DNA of 19,487 nucleotides. Source: JALSKU01 sp964556545 (lineage in GTDB: Bacteria > Campylobacterota > Campylobacteria > Campylobacterales > JALSKU01). Position numbers and translations under genes: made by a program. Under the pieces are notes generated by a model. It was not told the origin of the DNA, ran no database searches, and was given only the letters and a program-made list of their open reading frames with translations. Of the stretch, positions 6,813-13,966 are shown one piece after another; position 1 is the first letter of the stretch; each line of letters starts with the position of its first letter. The DNA is taken from assembly GCA_964556545.1 (NCBI GenBank), contig CAZKWE010000084.1:1-19487 (forward strand), in the 5' to 3' direction.

Positions 6813-8071
6813 AACTTTTATCTTTTACGGCCGATTCTCCTTCAAATGCACTAAAGAAAGCTCAACTCCAATGCGGAGAAGATGCACTTGTTGTAAGCAC
6901 AAAGGAGATACAAAAAAAGAGCTTCAATAAAAATGCCATATATGAGGTAGTTGTTGCAGTCGAGGAAGAAAAACTCAAAAAGAAAAAAGAAAAACCTGTT
7001 AAGAAAAAAAGTAGTGATATACTTTTGGATATCTCTAATGCCGCCAAACAAATTTCACAAATAGAAAATATAACTTCCAATGAAGCACCAAAGGAAAAAC
7101 TTAACACTCAACCGTCTCGAAACAAAAAAGGTGATAAAAGTTATATAGAAATCAAAGAGGAAATCAGCAAACTTTCTGATAAAATCAAACTTATACAAGA
7201 AATGTTTTGGGAAGAGAAAGCTCCTCAAAGAGGCAAACTGAATATTCCCTCGGAATTTGCCGAAATTTATAAAAAAGCAAAATTGAGCGGAATGGATGAA
7301 AATGATTTAAACTCTATCATGGAGTTGACATTGGAGCATATGCCATATAGTATGAGAAAAAACTCTCTTAGTATCAAAAGATACTTTCAGGTACTCTTAA
7401 GAAAAATGATACCCGTAAGGCTTGAATCTGATGCTTTTAAAGACAAAAAGCGCATTATGATGTTTGTTGGACCAACCGGAGTCGGAAAAACTACAACTTT
7501 GGCAAAATTAGCAGCAAGATATTCATATTTGAAGGAAAAAAGAGAAAAAGTAGGTATTATTACATTGGATACATACAGGATCGGTGCGGTTGAACAACTT
7601 TTTCAATTTGCGAAAATGATGAGACTTCCCATAGAAGATGTCATAGACATAAGTGACTTTGCAAGAGCTTTAAGGTCTCTTGCTTATTGTGATACCATAC
7701 TTATTGATACTATCGGAAGTTCTCAGTACGACAAAGACAAATTGGAAAAAATTGAAGAATTCTTAAAAAATTCCCAAACCTCCATAGATGTAAATCTCGT
7801 ATTATCTTCAAATACCAAATTAGAAGATATGCGTGATATTTATGCCAATTTTGAATACTTAAATATTGATACGATTATATTTACAAAATTTGATGAAACC
7901 AAAAGTTTCGGCAATATCTTTTCGCTAATCAAAGAAGTATCAAAACCTCTTAGCTACTTTTCTATCGGACAAGAGGTGCCTGATGACATTATGATAGCCA
8001 GCAGTGAATTTTTGGTAAATTGCATTTTAGACGGATTCAAAAAGGAAAAAGATGCAAAATCAAGCAAATAA
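6809..8071 (+). CDS. flhF: Flagellar biosynthesis GTPase FlhF
   Basis: SRP-type GTPase that sets the place, and together with FlhG the number, of polar flagella. In C. jejuni and H. pylori it is also needed for sigma-54 dependent flagellar gene expression. The 420-residue protein has a basic N-terminal B domain (Lys-rich at 55-68), an N domain around 150-210, and a G domain with P-loop GPTGVGKTTT at 221-230, DTYRIGAVEQL at 254-264, DTIG at 300-303 and TKFDE at 359-363. The GTG start overlaps the folK stop, with AAGGA about 8 bases upstream. It overlaps flhG by 20 bases. G domain motifs are intact, so it should bind and hydrolyse GTP. Confidence 0.95.
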   Translation: MKLLSFTADSPSNALKKAQLQCGEDALVVSTKEIQKKSFNKNAIYEVVVAVEEEKLKKKKEKPVKKKSSDILLDISNAAKQISQIENITSNEAPKEKLNTQPSRNKKGDKSYIEIKEEISKLSDKIKLIQEMFWEEKAPQRGKLNIPSEFAEIYKKAKLSGMDENDLNSIMELTLEHMPYSMRKNSLSIKRYFQVLLRKMIPVRLESDAFKDKKRIMMFVGPTGVGKTTTLAKLAARYSYLKEKREKVGIITLDTYRIGAVEQLFQFAKMMRLPIEDVIDISDFARALRSLAYCDTILIDTIGSSQYDKDKLEKIEEFLKNSQTSIDVNLVLSSNTKLEDMRDIYANFEYLNIDTIIFTKFDETKSFGNIFSLIKEVSKPLSYFSIGQEVPDDIMIASSEFLVNCILDGFKKEKDAKSSK

Positions 8072-8921
8072 ACTTAAAAATATCGTTACATCTTCACTCA
8101 ATCAAAATTCCAATACAAAATTTATTGCCGTAACCAGCGGAAAAGGAGGAGTCGGCAAAAGCACCATCAGTGTAAACATTGCTGTTTTATTGGCATCATA
8201 CGGATATAAAACCGCTCTTTTTGATGCAGATATAGGCTTGGCAAATTTAGATGTCCTTTTAAATGTAAGATGCTCAAAAAATATATTAAATGTACTAAAA
8301 GCCGAATGTTCGATAGATGAGATAATAGTACCGATTCGAGAAAACCTTATTTTGATTCCGGGTGATAGCGGAGATGAAATACTAAAATACAGTGATCAGT
8401 TTATATATGAGAGATTTATGAAAGAAACCGCATCTTTAAATGATTTAGATTATATTATCGTTGATACAGGTGCAGGCATAGGAGAAAATACCAGACTTTT
8501 TCTAAATGCCGCTGATGAAGTTATCGTAGTAACCATACCCGACCCGGCAGCCATAACCGATGCATATGCAACCATAAAGATAACAAGCGGTTTTAAAGAT
8601 GAAGTCTTTATGATACTTAATATGGTAAAAAATACAAATGAGGCAAATATTATATTTGACAAGATCAACAAAGTTGCAAAAAATAACATAGAAGGCGGTT
8701 TCAAACTTACATTGATAGGAAGTATAGCAAATGATAAAAATATAGCCAAAAGCATAAGAAGCAGAAATATATATGTAAACGAATATCCGAACTCCGTTTC
8801 TACAAAAGATTTTAAAAATATTGTAAAAAAACTTATATACAAATTGGAACACAAAGTGCTTGACAATACAAAAGAGAGTAGTTTTGGCAGTTTCTTCAAG
8901 AGACTTATTGAACAATTTTGA
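8052..8921 (+). CDS. flhG: MinD-like ATPase FlhG (YlxH)
   Basis: ParA/MinD-type ATPase that restrains flagellar number and stimulates the FlhF GTPase. The 289-residue protein has the deviant Walker A motif KGGVGKST at 31-38, FDADIGLANLDVLL at 57-70 and IIVDTGAGIGENT with the Walker B aspartate. The N-terminus contains NQANKLK, which resembles the DQAxxLR motif of FlhG/YlxH known to activate FlhF; this match is by eye. The ATG at 8052 has an AAAAGGA site ahead of it and lies within the end of flhF. In C. jejuni FlhG also helps place the division site; that role here would be inference. Confidence 0.94.
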   Translation: MQNQANKLKNIVTSSLNQNSNTKFIAVTSGKGGVGKSTISVNIAVLLASYGYKTALFDADIGLANLDVLLNVRCSKNILNVLKAECSIDEIIVPIRENLILIPGDSGDEILKYSDQFIYERFMKETASLNDLDYIIVDTGAGIGENTRLFLNAADEVIVVTIPDPAAITDAYATIKITSGFKDEVFMILNMVKNTNEANIIFDKINKVAKNNIEGGFKLTLIGSIANDKNIAKSIRSRNIYVNEYPNSVSTKDFKNIVKKLIYKLEHKVLDNTKESSFGSFFKRLIEQF

Positions 8922-8947
8922 TAAACTTGCGATAAAAGGAATAATGT

Positions 8948-9301
8948 TTGAAAATAGAAAACTTTATATATTTTTTTACTATTTGCGGTTTTTTTATAGG
9001 TCTTGTATTTTCTATTATCAATTTTAATGATCCGTTGTATATTTTATTTTATACTTTTATAATAACACTCTTTTTTTATCTTTTGATACATTTAAGTATT
9101 GCAAGTTTTTTGGATATTAAAAATTTATCAAAAAATATATTTAATAAAAGCAAATATGAAGAAGTCAGTGATTATTTTATATACGAACTCGAAAATAGAG
9201 AAAAAAAGATAAATTCTTTGGTTAATATCGTAGAAAATCTTGAAATTAAAAAAGACAAGAGAGCTAAGTCAAATGATTTACACGGCAAAATCGCAGCTTA
9301 A
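8948..9301 (+). CDS. Small membrane protein between flhG and fliA
   Basis: Function unknown. The 117-residue protein starts at TTG, chosen because AAAAGGA stands 7 bases before it; the ATG at 8944 is too close to that site and opens only a short frame. Two hydrophobic segments are visible, at about residues 5-25 (FIYFFTICGFFIGLVFSIIN) and 29-55, then a soluble, charged tail of about 60 residues rich in Lys and Glu that looks helical. A gene of similar size holds this place in H. pylori (HP1033) and C. jejuni (Cj0062c) as I recall. Its conserved position between a flagellar number regulator and sigma-28 suggests a flagellar or polar role, but nothing in the sequence proves it. It overlaps fliA by 29 bases. 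Confidence 0.8.
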   Translation: MKIENFIYFFTICGFFIGLVFSIINFNDPLYILFYTFIITLFFYLLIHLSIASFLDIKNLSKNIFNKSKYEEVSDYFIYELENREKKINSLVNIVENLEIKKDKRAKSNDLHGKIAA

Positions 9302-9986
9302 TGCTTATGAAAGACAAATAAGAGAAAACAGAGATAAGCTGACTTTACAGTTTTTGCCGGCAGTTAGGGCAATGGCTTACAGGCTCAAAGAGAGATTGCC
9401 AAGTAGTGTTGATGTAAACGATCTTATATCTATAGGTACCGAAGAGACTATAAAACTCTCCAGAAGATATGACGAGAGCAAAAATGACTTCTTTTGGGGA
9501 TATGCCAAACAAAGAGTATATGGCTCAATGCTGGATTATCTTAGAAGTCTTGATACGGTAAGCCGTAACAACAGACGCCTTATAAAAGCCATAGATACGG
9601 AATGTGAAAAATATATGGATGAGTTTGATGAAGAACCGGATGATGCTTACTTGGCAAAAGTTTTGGGAGAGAGTGAAAAAAAGATAAGAGAAATAAGAAA
9701 TATATCTGAAACTTCATCCGTACTGCCTATTACTGAGCAAATGGTCATTTTTGATAAAAGCGATACGGAAGAAAAAGTAGAAAAAGATGAATTGATTGAG
9801 TCTATAAAAAAAGTGCTCTCTAATTTTAAAGAAAGAGAACAACTCATTATTCAACTTTATTATTTTGAGGAATTGAGTTTGAAAGAGATAAGTGAAATTC
9901 TCAATATCAGCGAATCAAGAATTTCGCAGATACACAAAAAACTCATAAGAAAAATAAGAAATGAATTAGGAAGTGATTATGGCTGA
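9273..9986 (+). CDS. fliA: RNA polymerase sigma-28 factor FliA
   Basis: Sigma factor for late flagellar genes such as the major flagellin. The frame is open from a TTG at 9240, but I prefer the ATG at 9273 (237 residues) because family members in this phylum begin close to the AYERQ region and are about 236 residues. Region 2 is seen in RAMAYRLKERLPSSVDVNDL and the following ISIGTEETIKLSRRYD; the VYGSMLDYLRSLDTVSR stretch is the region 2.4/3 signature of FliA; region 4 has the helix-turn-helix LSLKEISEILNISESRISQI. No anti-sigma factor FlgM is encoded next to it. It overlaps fliM by 8 bases. Confidence 0.93.
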   Translation: MIYTAKSQLNAYERQIRENRDKLTLQFLPAVRAMAYRLKERLPSSVDVNDLISIGTEETIKLSRRYDESKNDFFWGYAKQRVYGSMLDYLRSLDTVSRNNRRLIKAIDTECEKYMDEFDEEPDDAYLAKVLGESEKKIREIRNISETSSVLPITEQMVIFDKSDTEEKVEKDELIESIKKVLSNFKEREQLIIQLYYFEELSLKEISEILNISESRISQIHKKLIRKIRNELGSDYG

Positions 9987-11028
9987 TATATTGAGTCAAG
10001 AAGAGATCGATGCACTACTTGAAGTTGTTGACGAAGAAGAAAGTACAGATATTTCAGCTGATGAAATTGTAGACCAACGACAAATTATCCTTTATGATTT
10101 TAAAAGACCAAACAGAGTCAGCAAAGAACAGCTTCGTGCGGTAAAAGGCATACATGACAAAATGGCAAGAAATCTCTCTTCTCAGATTTCAGCCATTATG
10201 AGATCTATTGTTGAGATACAACTCCATTCGGTTGATCAAATGACATATGGAGAATTTTTAATGAGCTTGCCAAGTCCGACAAGCTTTAATGTCTTTTCAA
10301 TGAAACCTCTTGATGGAAGCGGAGTTATAGAAATAAATCCATCTATAGCATTTCCTATGATAGACAGGCTTCTTGGAGGCAAAGGTGAAAGTTTTGATAC
10401 CAGCAGGGAATTGACAGATATAGAATTAAACCTACTTGATGCAATACTTAGAATCATCACCCAAAAACTACGGCTGGCATGGGAACCTATAACCGATATG
10501 TATCCCAATATCGAAACAAAAGAATCAAGCCCGAATGTTGTACAAATAGTTTCGCAAAATGAGATTGTTATCATGGTGGTAATGGAATTGATTGTCGGAA
10601 ATTCAAGCGGTATGATAAATATCTGCTATCCTGTTATCTATCTTGAGTCAATACTGCCAAAACTTGCAAACAGAGATATTATGCTTGGTAGTTCCAATAC
10701 CAAAAAAAGTAGAAACAAAGAGCTTAATGTTCTTATAAAAAGAGCTGATATAAATGTTGAAGCTATTTTGGGACGCACAACACTAAGCGTCAAAGAACTT
10801 TTGGATTTAAAAAAAGATGATATAATAAGATTGGATCGTTCAGCTGATGATAAAGCCATAATCAGTGTCGATAAAAAAGATATGTTTTTGGGCAATATAG
10901 GAATACATAGATTTAGAAAATCTGTAAAAGTTTCCGAATTTATAAAGAGTGATAAAGATGAAATCAAAGAATATCTTGAAATTGTCGAACAAAACAGACG
11001 AGAAAAAGTTTCAACCGCAAGTGCATAA
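9979..11028 (+). CDS. fliM: Flagellar motor switch protein FliM
   Basis: Part of the C-ring that binds phosphorylated CheY and sets rotation direction. The ATG at 9979 is preferred over a GTG two codons upstream because AGGA lies 7 bases before it; this gives 349 residues beginning MADILSQEEIDALLE, the conserved N-terminal CheY-binding peptide. A CheC-like middle domain (about 45-235, with VSKEQLRAVKGIHDKMARNL and PMIDRLLGGKGE) is followed by a C-terminal SpoA/FliN-like domain (about 250-320, with VEAILGRTTLSVKELLDLK). Length and domain order match the family. fliY follows after 16 bases. Confidence 0.95.
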   Translation: MADILSQEEIDALLEVVDEEESTDISADEIVDQRQIILYDFKRPNRVSKEQLRAVKGIHDKMARNLSSQISAIMRSIVEIQLHSVDQMTYGEFLMSLPSPTSFNVFSMKPLDGSGVIEINPSIAFPMIDRLLGGKGESFDTSRELTDIELNLLDAILRIITQKLRLAWEPITDMYPNIETKESSPNVVQIVSQNEIVIMVVMELIVGNSSGMINICYPVIYLESILPKLANRDIMLGSSNTKKSRNKELNVLIKRADINVEAILGRTTLSVKELLDLKKDDIIRLDRSADDKAIISVDKKDMFLGNIGIHRFRKSVKVSEFIKSDKDEIKEYLEIVEQNRREKVSTASA

Positions 11029-11044
11029 AGAAGGAGAGTAACAG

Positions 11045-11908
11045 GTGAATAAATTTATAGAAATTTTAGAAAAAGATATCATTTCAACTATAGAGGGATT
11101 AACCGGAATTACTCCCAAGCTCAGTTTGGATAACGAGGAAGAAATAACACAAAATATTGCTATCATGCCTCCTCTTGCATGTATGCATATAAGCACCAAA
11201 GGCGATATAGAAGGCAAAATTGCACTTTGCATGCCTCCTGCTCTTGCTACGGCACTTGGTGATATGATGATGGGCGGGGAAGGCGAAAGTAAAGAGGAAA
11301 TGAATGATGAAGACCTTGATGCTGCCAAAGAAATAGTATCAAATATCTTTGGAGGTTTTTCAACATCACTTTCTGCCCAAAAAGAGGTGCCAAAATTAAC
11401 TTTCAATATTGACAGCATAGATTTCATAGGCGAAAATGATGAAATTTCCTTAGAAAAATATCATAAAATATATACTTATGATGTTACCGTATCTGCCGTA
11501 AATTCTCAGCTTTACATAGCTTTGGATAAAAATATCGAATCAAAATTCGAGGAAGAAACACAAAGCAAGCAGGAAAAAACTGCACAAACGACAAAAAAAC
11601 ATTCAGCAAATACTTGTAGCGAAGAGGAAGATCTCTCAGTTTCCGAAATGAAAAATATATCCTTGATAATGGATGTCAAACTTCCTGTCAGAGTAAGAAT
11701 CGGCTCCAGAAAAATGCTTTTAAAAGATGTTCTTAGCATGGATATAGGCTCAGTTATAGAACTTAATCAATTGGCCAATGATCCTCTTGATATCCTTGTT
11801 GGAGATAAAATTATAGCTCAGGGCGAAGTTGTTATAGTAGATGGAAATTTCGGTATCCAAATATCTGAAATAGGTTCAAAAAGAGAAAGACTTGAAAAGC
11901 TAAGGTAA
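11045..11908 (+). CDS. fliY: Flagellar motor switch protein FliY (CheC-like plus FliN)
   Basis: C-ring protein joining a CheC-like N-terminal region to a FliN/SpoA C-terminal domain. GTG start with AAGGAG 8 bases upstream. The 287 residues comprise a CheC-like part (about 1-155, with LATALGDMMMGGEGE and DLDAAKEIVSNIFGGF), a polar, Glu/Lys/Thr-rich linker (about 160-195) and a SpoA domain (about 205-280, with KLPVRVRIGSRKMLLKDVL and VELNQL-like spacing). The CheY-phosphatase motif of CheC (Asp/Ser-x3-Glu-x2-Asn) is not cleanly present: the Glu and Asn of KEIVSN are one position too far apart. It closes the flagellar block; C. jejuni and H. pylori also end this block with fliY. Confidence 0.92.
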   Translation: MNKFIEILEKDIISTIEGLTGITPKLSLDNEEEITQNIAIMPPLACMHISTKGDIEGKIALCMPPALATALGDMMMGGEGESKEEMNDEDLDAAKEIVSNIFGGFSTSLSAQKEVPKLTFNIDSIDFIGENDEISLEKYHKIYTYDVTVSAVNSQLYIALDKNIESKFEEETQSKQEKTAQTTKKHSANTCSEEEDLSVSEMKNISLIMDVKLPVRVRIGSRKMLLKDVLSMDIGSVIELNQLANDPLDILVGDKIIAQGEVVIVDGNFGIQISEIGSKRERLEKLR

Positions 11909-11926
11909 CTATAACCTTTTCTAATA

Positions 11927-11932
11927 TATAAT
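11927..11932 (+). promoter_or_regulatory. Possible -10 box for the PDZ-ispA-tkt operon
   Basis: A perfect TATAAT lies 19 bases after the fliY stop. A start near 11939 would give a leader of about 28 bases to the AAGGA (11957-11961) and ATG at 11967, a normal layout. With repeat unit B in place, the leader to the present gene start at 12105 is about 165 bases. No TG extension or -35 is seen, so confidence is limited. Confidence 0.4.
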
Positions 11933-11966
11933 CCTTATATACAAGTTAGTTACGATAAGGAATTAT

Positions 11967-12104
11967 ATGAAACAATCATGATTGTTTCTCTCGCCAACAG
12001 GCGTAGCATAAGTTTTACCCCACAAAATTTTAAAATTTTGTGGGGACCCCAAAGTGATAGGAATTTTTGCCGGAATTTATTTCCGACAAAAAGGAGATTT
12101 TAAA
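11967..12104 (+). repeat. Start-cassette repeat unit B (138 bp) in front of the PDZ gene
   Basis: Runs from ATGAAACAAT at 11967 to the base before ATGAAACAAT at 12105, so a 10-base direct repeat bounds it. Upstream there is already a Shine-Dalgarno and ATG (AAGGAATTATATG), which looks like the former start of the PDZ gene. Inside are a 20-bp perfect palindrome (11969-11988), a CGCC/GGCG mini-hairpin (11992-12003), a 28-bp perfect palindrome (12018-12045, arms CCCCACAAAATTTT) and a 12-bp stem with one mismatch (12064-12092) just before AAGGAG. A 41-codon frame (ATG 11978, TAA 12101-12103) ends one base before the gene start. Relative to unit C it lacks 34 bases, a deletion between two copies of AATCATG that created the 20-bp palindrome. 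Confidence 0.88.
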
Positions 12105-13109
12105 ATGAAACAATTTCTACTTTTTATGTTTTTAACACTTGTGCTTTTTGCAGGTGTCGATCCTATAAAGAGTGATTTTGAAGTTTGTAAAAATAAAAAT
12201 CGTATATCTTTTGTAAAAATAGGTAGGCATAATGCTGTTGCGGTATCAAAGCACACACTCTTGTTCTTTTCAAAAAGGTATACAAGAGGTTATATAAAAA
12301 GAGATCCGTTTCTTGGCTTGTATCTTTTTAAATACCCCAAAGAGTTAAAGCCTGTAAAGTTTACCGAATTTGCTGAAGTGAAAAAAAATATAGGAATAAT
12401 TAGAGATACTGATTTTGATAAGGGAAAAATTGTATCTTTGTCAAACGGTTTGGATATACCGGCAAAGATAAATAAAAAAGCCAAACCAAACAGTCTTATA
12501 GAATGTGTTTGTTGCAGAGCATTCGGTCTTGGCAGCGGCGGTTATAATTTTATAGACAGTGACTTTATAATCAGATTTCTTGCAAAAAAGAGAGTAAGCT
12601 ATGCTGAGAGCGGATTGAAATTTGAGCAAAAAGGCTCTTATATTTATGTCAAAGAGAAAAATCCTTTTTTTAAACATTTGTATATACCGGTTGGCAGTAT
12701 GATTATTAAAATTGACGGTAAAAAATTTGACAAGGTAAGCACTTTGAGTAAATATATACTTTTTTCAAAAATTGGAAAAGTTATAGATATATCATACAAA
12801 TATGGAAAAAAGATTTATCACCAAAAGATAAAATTAAAAAGAAAAATTACCGGAGGATTGATACCTCAAACATACCTTGAGAGTATCGGGTTATGGATAA
12901 ATTACAAATTAAGGATATCTTATATTGTAAAAAATTCACTTGCCCAAAAGCTTGGGCTTAAAAAGGGAGATAAACTTTTAAAGATAAATAAAAATTTTAT
13001 CAAATCCTATTCGCAGATAAAAAAAGTTCTCTCAAAAATCAGAGATAAACAAATCTATCTGCTTTTAAGCAGAAATGATTTTCAATTTTTTGTACATTTT
13101 AGGAGATAA
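12105..13109 (+). CDS. Secreted PDZ-domain protein
   Basis: Probably periplasmic, exact role unknown. I start it at ATG 12105 (334 residues) because the repeat's GGAG is 8 bases upstream and the product then opens with a clear signal peptide, MKQFLLFMFLTLVLFAG. The mature part has a poorly characterised N-terminal region with Cys28 and a CVCC cluster (134-137) followed by GLGSGGYNFID, then a degenerate PDZ-like segment (about 190-245, GSMIIKIDGKKF) and a better PDZ domain at the C-terminus (about 262-330, KLGLKKGDKLLKINKNF). No protease catalytic triad is obvious. A periplasmic protein holds the same place before ispA and tkt in C. jejuni (Cj1643). The gene ends 2 bases before ispA. Translation now depends on the Shine-Dalgarno supplied by the repeat. 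Confidence 0.85.
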   Translation: MKQFLLFMFLTLVLFAGVDPIKSDFEVCKNKNRISFVKIGRHNAVAVSKHTLLFFSKRYTRGYIKRDPFLGLYLFKYPKELKPVKFTEFAEVKKNIGIIRDTDFDKGKIVSLSNGLDIPAKINKKAKPNSLIECVCCRAFGLGSGGYNFIDSDFIIRFLAKKRVSYAESGLKFEQKGSYIYVKEKNPFFKHLYIPVGSMIIKIDGKKFDKVSTLSKYILFSKIGKVIDISYKYGKKIYHQKIKLKRKITGGLIPQTYLESIGLWINYKLRISYIVKNSLAQKLGLKKGDKLLKINKNFIKSYSQIKKVLSKIRDKQIYLLLSRNDFQFFVHFRR

Positions 13110-13111
13110 GT

Positions 13112-13966
13112 TTGAATCAAATATTAAAAGATTTTGAAGGGTACATAGCGGATAATTTGCCACAGGTAAAAAGTTTTCATCCTTTTTTTAACGATACTCT
13201 TAAAAAAATGCTAATAGCCGGTGGTAAAAGATTTAGGCCGGAATTGCTTTTAAGTGTGGTTGATGCATATGAGCCCCTTCTTGTTAAAAACAGTTATCCA
13301 GTAGCATTGGGGATTGAGCTTTTGCATACCTACTCTTTGATACATGATGATTTACCGGCTATGGACAATGCCGAACTTAGAAGAGGAGAAAAGACTATTC
13401 ATACAGAATATGATGAAGTATCTGCCATATTGGCAGGAGATGCATTAAATACCCATGCATTTTATATGATTGCAAAAGCACCTCTTAGAAATGATGTAAA
13501 AATTAAATTGATTGAAGAATTGTCATATAATGGCGGTATAGGCGGAATGGTTTTAGGCCAAGCGATTGATTGTTACTATGAAAATAAAAGACTTGATTTT
13601 GATGAATTAAAATTTTTACATATCCATAAAACAGCAAAACTTATAGCGGCATCTTTAAAAATGGGAGGCATAATAGCCGGGATTTCAAAAGAAAAGCAAG
13701 AAAAACTTTTTGATTTTGGCGAACATTTGGGGCTTTTATTTCAAGTTCAAGATGATATTATAGATGCAACAATGGATGAAAAAGAAGCCGGCAAGACAAC
13801 CGGTAGGGACAGCGAGAAAAACTCTTTTGTCAATTTAATAGGTACAGCAAAAGCAAAAGAGTATAAAAATGAATTAATTGACAAGCTAAAAGAAAATGCC
13901 GGTGAATTTGATGAAAAATTATCAAATTTAGTGATAAAAATATTAGATAGATTTAAGGATAAATAG
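13112..13966 (+). CDS. ispA: Geranyl/farnesyl diphosphate synthase
   Basis: Head-to-tail prenyltransferase condensing dimethylallyl or geranyl diphosphate with isopentenyl diphosphate, feeding quinone side chains and undecaprenyl carriers. The 284-residue protein has GGKRFRP at 37-43, the first aspartate-rich motif DDLPAMD at 79-85, RRGEKTIH, and the second motif DDIID at 214-218 followed by GKTTGRDSEKNSFVNLIG. The TTG start at 13112 has AGGAG 6 bases upstream. The DDxxxxD form with a short-chain IspA layout suggests C10/C15 product rather than long-chain. It is followed directly by tkt. Confidence 0.93.
   Translation: MNQILKDFEGYIADNLPQVKSFHPFFNDTLKKMLIAGGKRFRPELLLSVVDAYEPLLVKNSYPVALGIELLHTYSLIHDDLPAMDNAELRRGEKTIHTEYDEVSAILAGDALNTHAFYMIAKAPLRNDVKIKLIEELSYNGGIGGMVLGQAIDCYYENKRLDFDELKFLHIHKTAKLIAASLKMGGIIAGISKEKQEKLFDFGEHLGLLFQVQDDIIDATMDEKEAGKTTGRDSEKNSFVNLIGTAKAKEYKNELIDKLKENAGEFDEKLSNLVIKILDRFKDK

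Noticed and set aside
8450..8915. Two long minus-strand frames opposite flhG (149 and 137 codons)
   Set aside because: Both are shadows of flhG in an AT-rich genome; they have no Shine-Dalgarno that fits and their hydrophobic look follows from the reverse complement of a Lys/Ile/Asp-rich gene.
9240..9272. TTG at 9240 as the fliA start
   Set aside because: Poor Shine-Dalgarno, adds 11 residues not expected for the family, and makes a long overlap with the upstream gene; the ATG at 9273 fits the usual length.
11902..11918. Possible terminator after fliY
   Set aside because: AAGGT and ACCTT form only a 5-bp AT-rich stem followed by TTTT and partly overlap the stop codon; too weak to call.
11967..12104. 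CRISPR array or insertion sequence as explanation of the repeats
   Set aside because: There are only one or two units per site with no regular spacers, and no transposase frame inside or beside them. The units are too short to be an autonomous element; a non-autonomous one remains possible.
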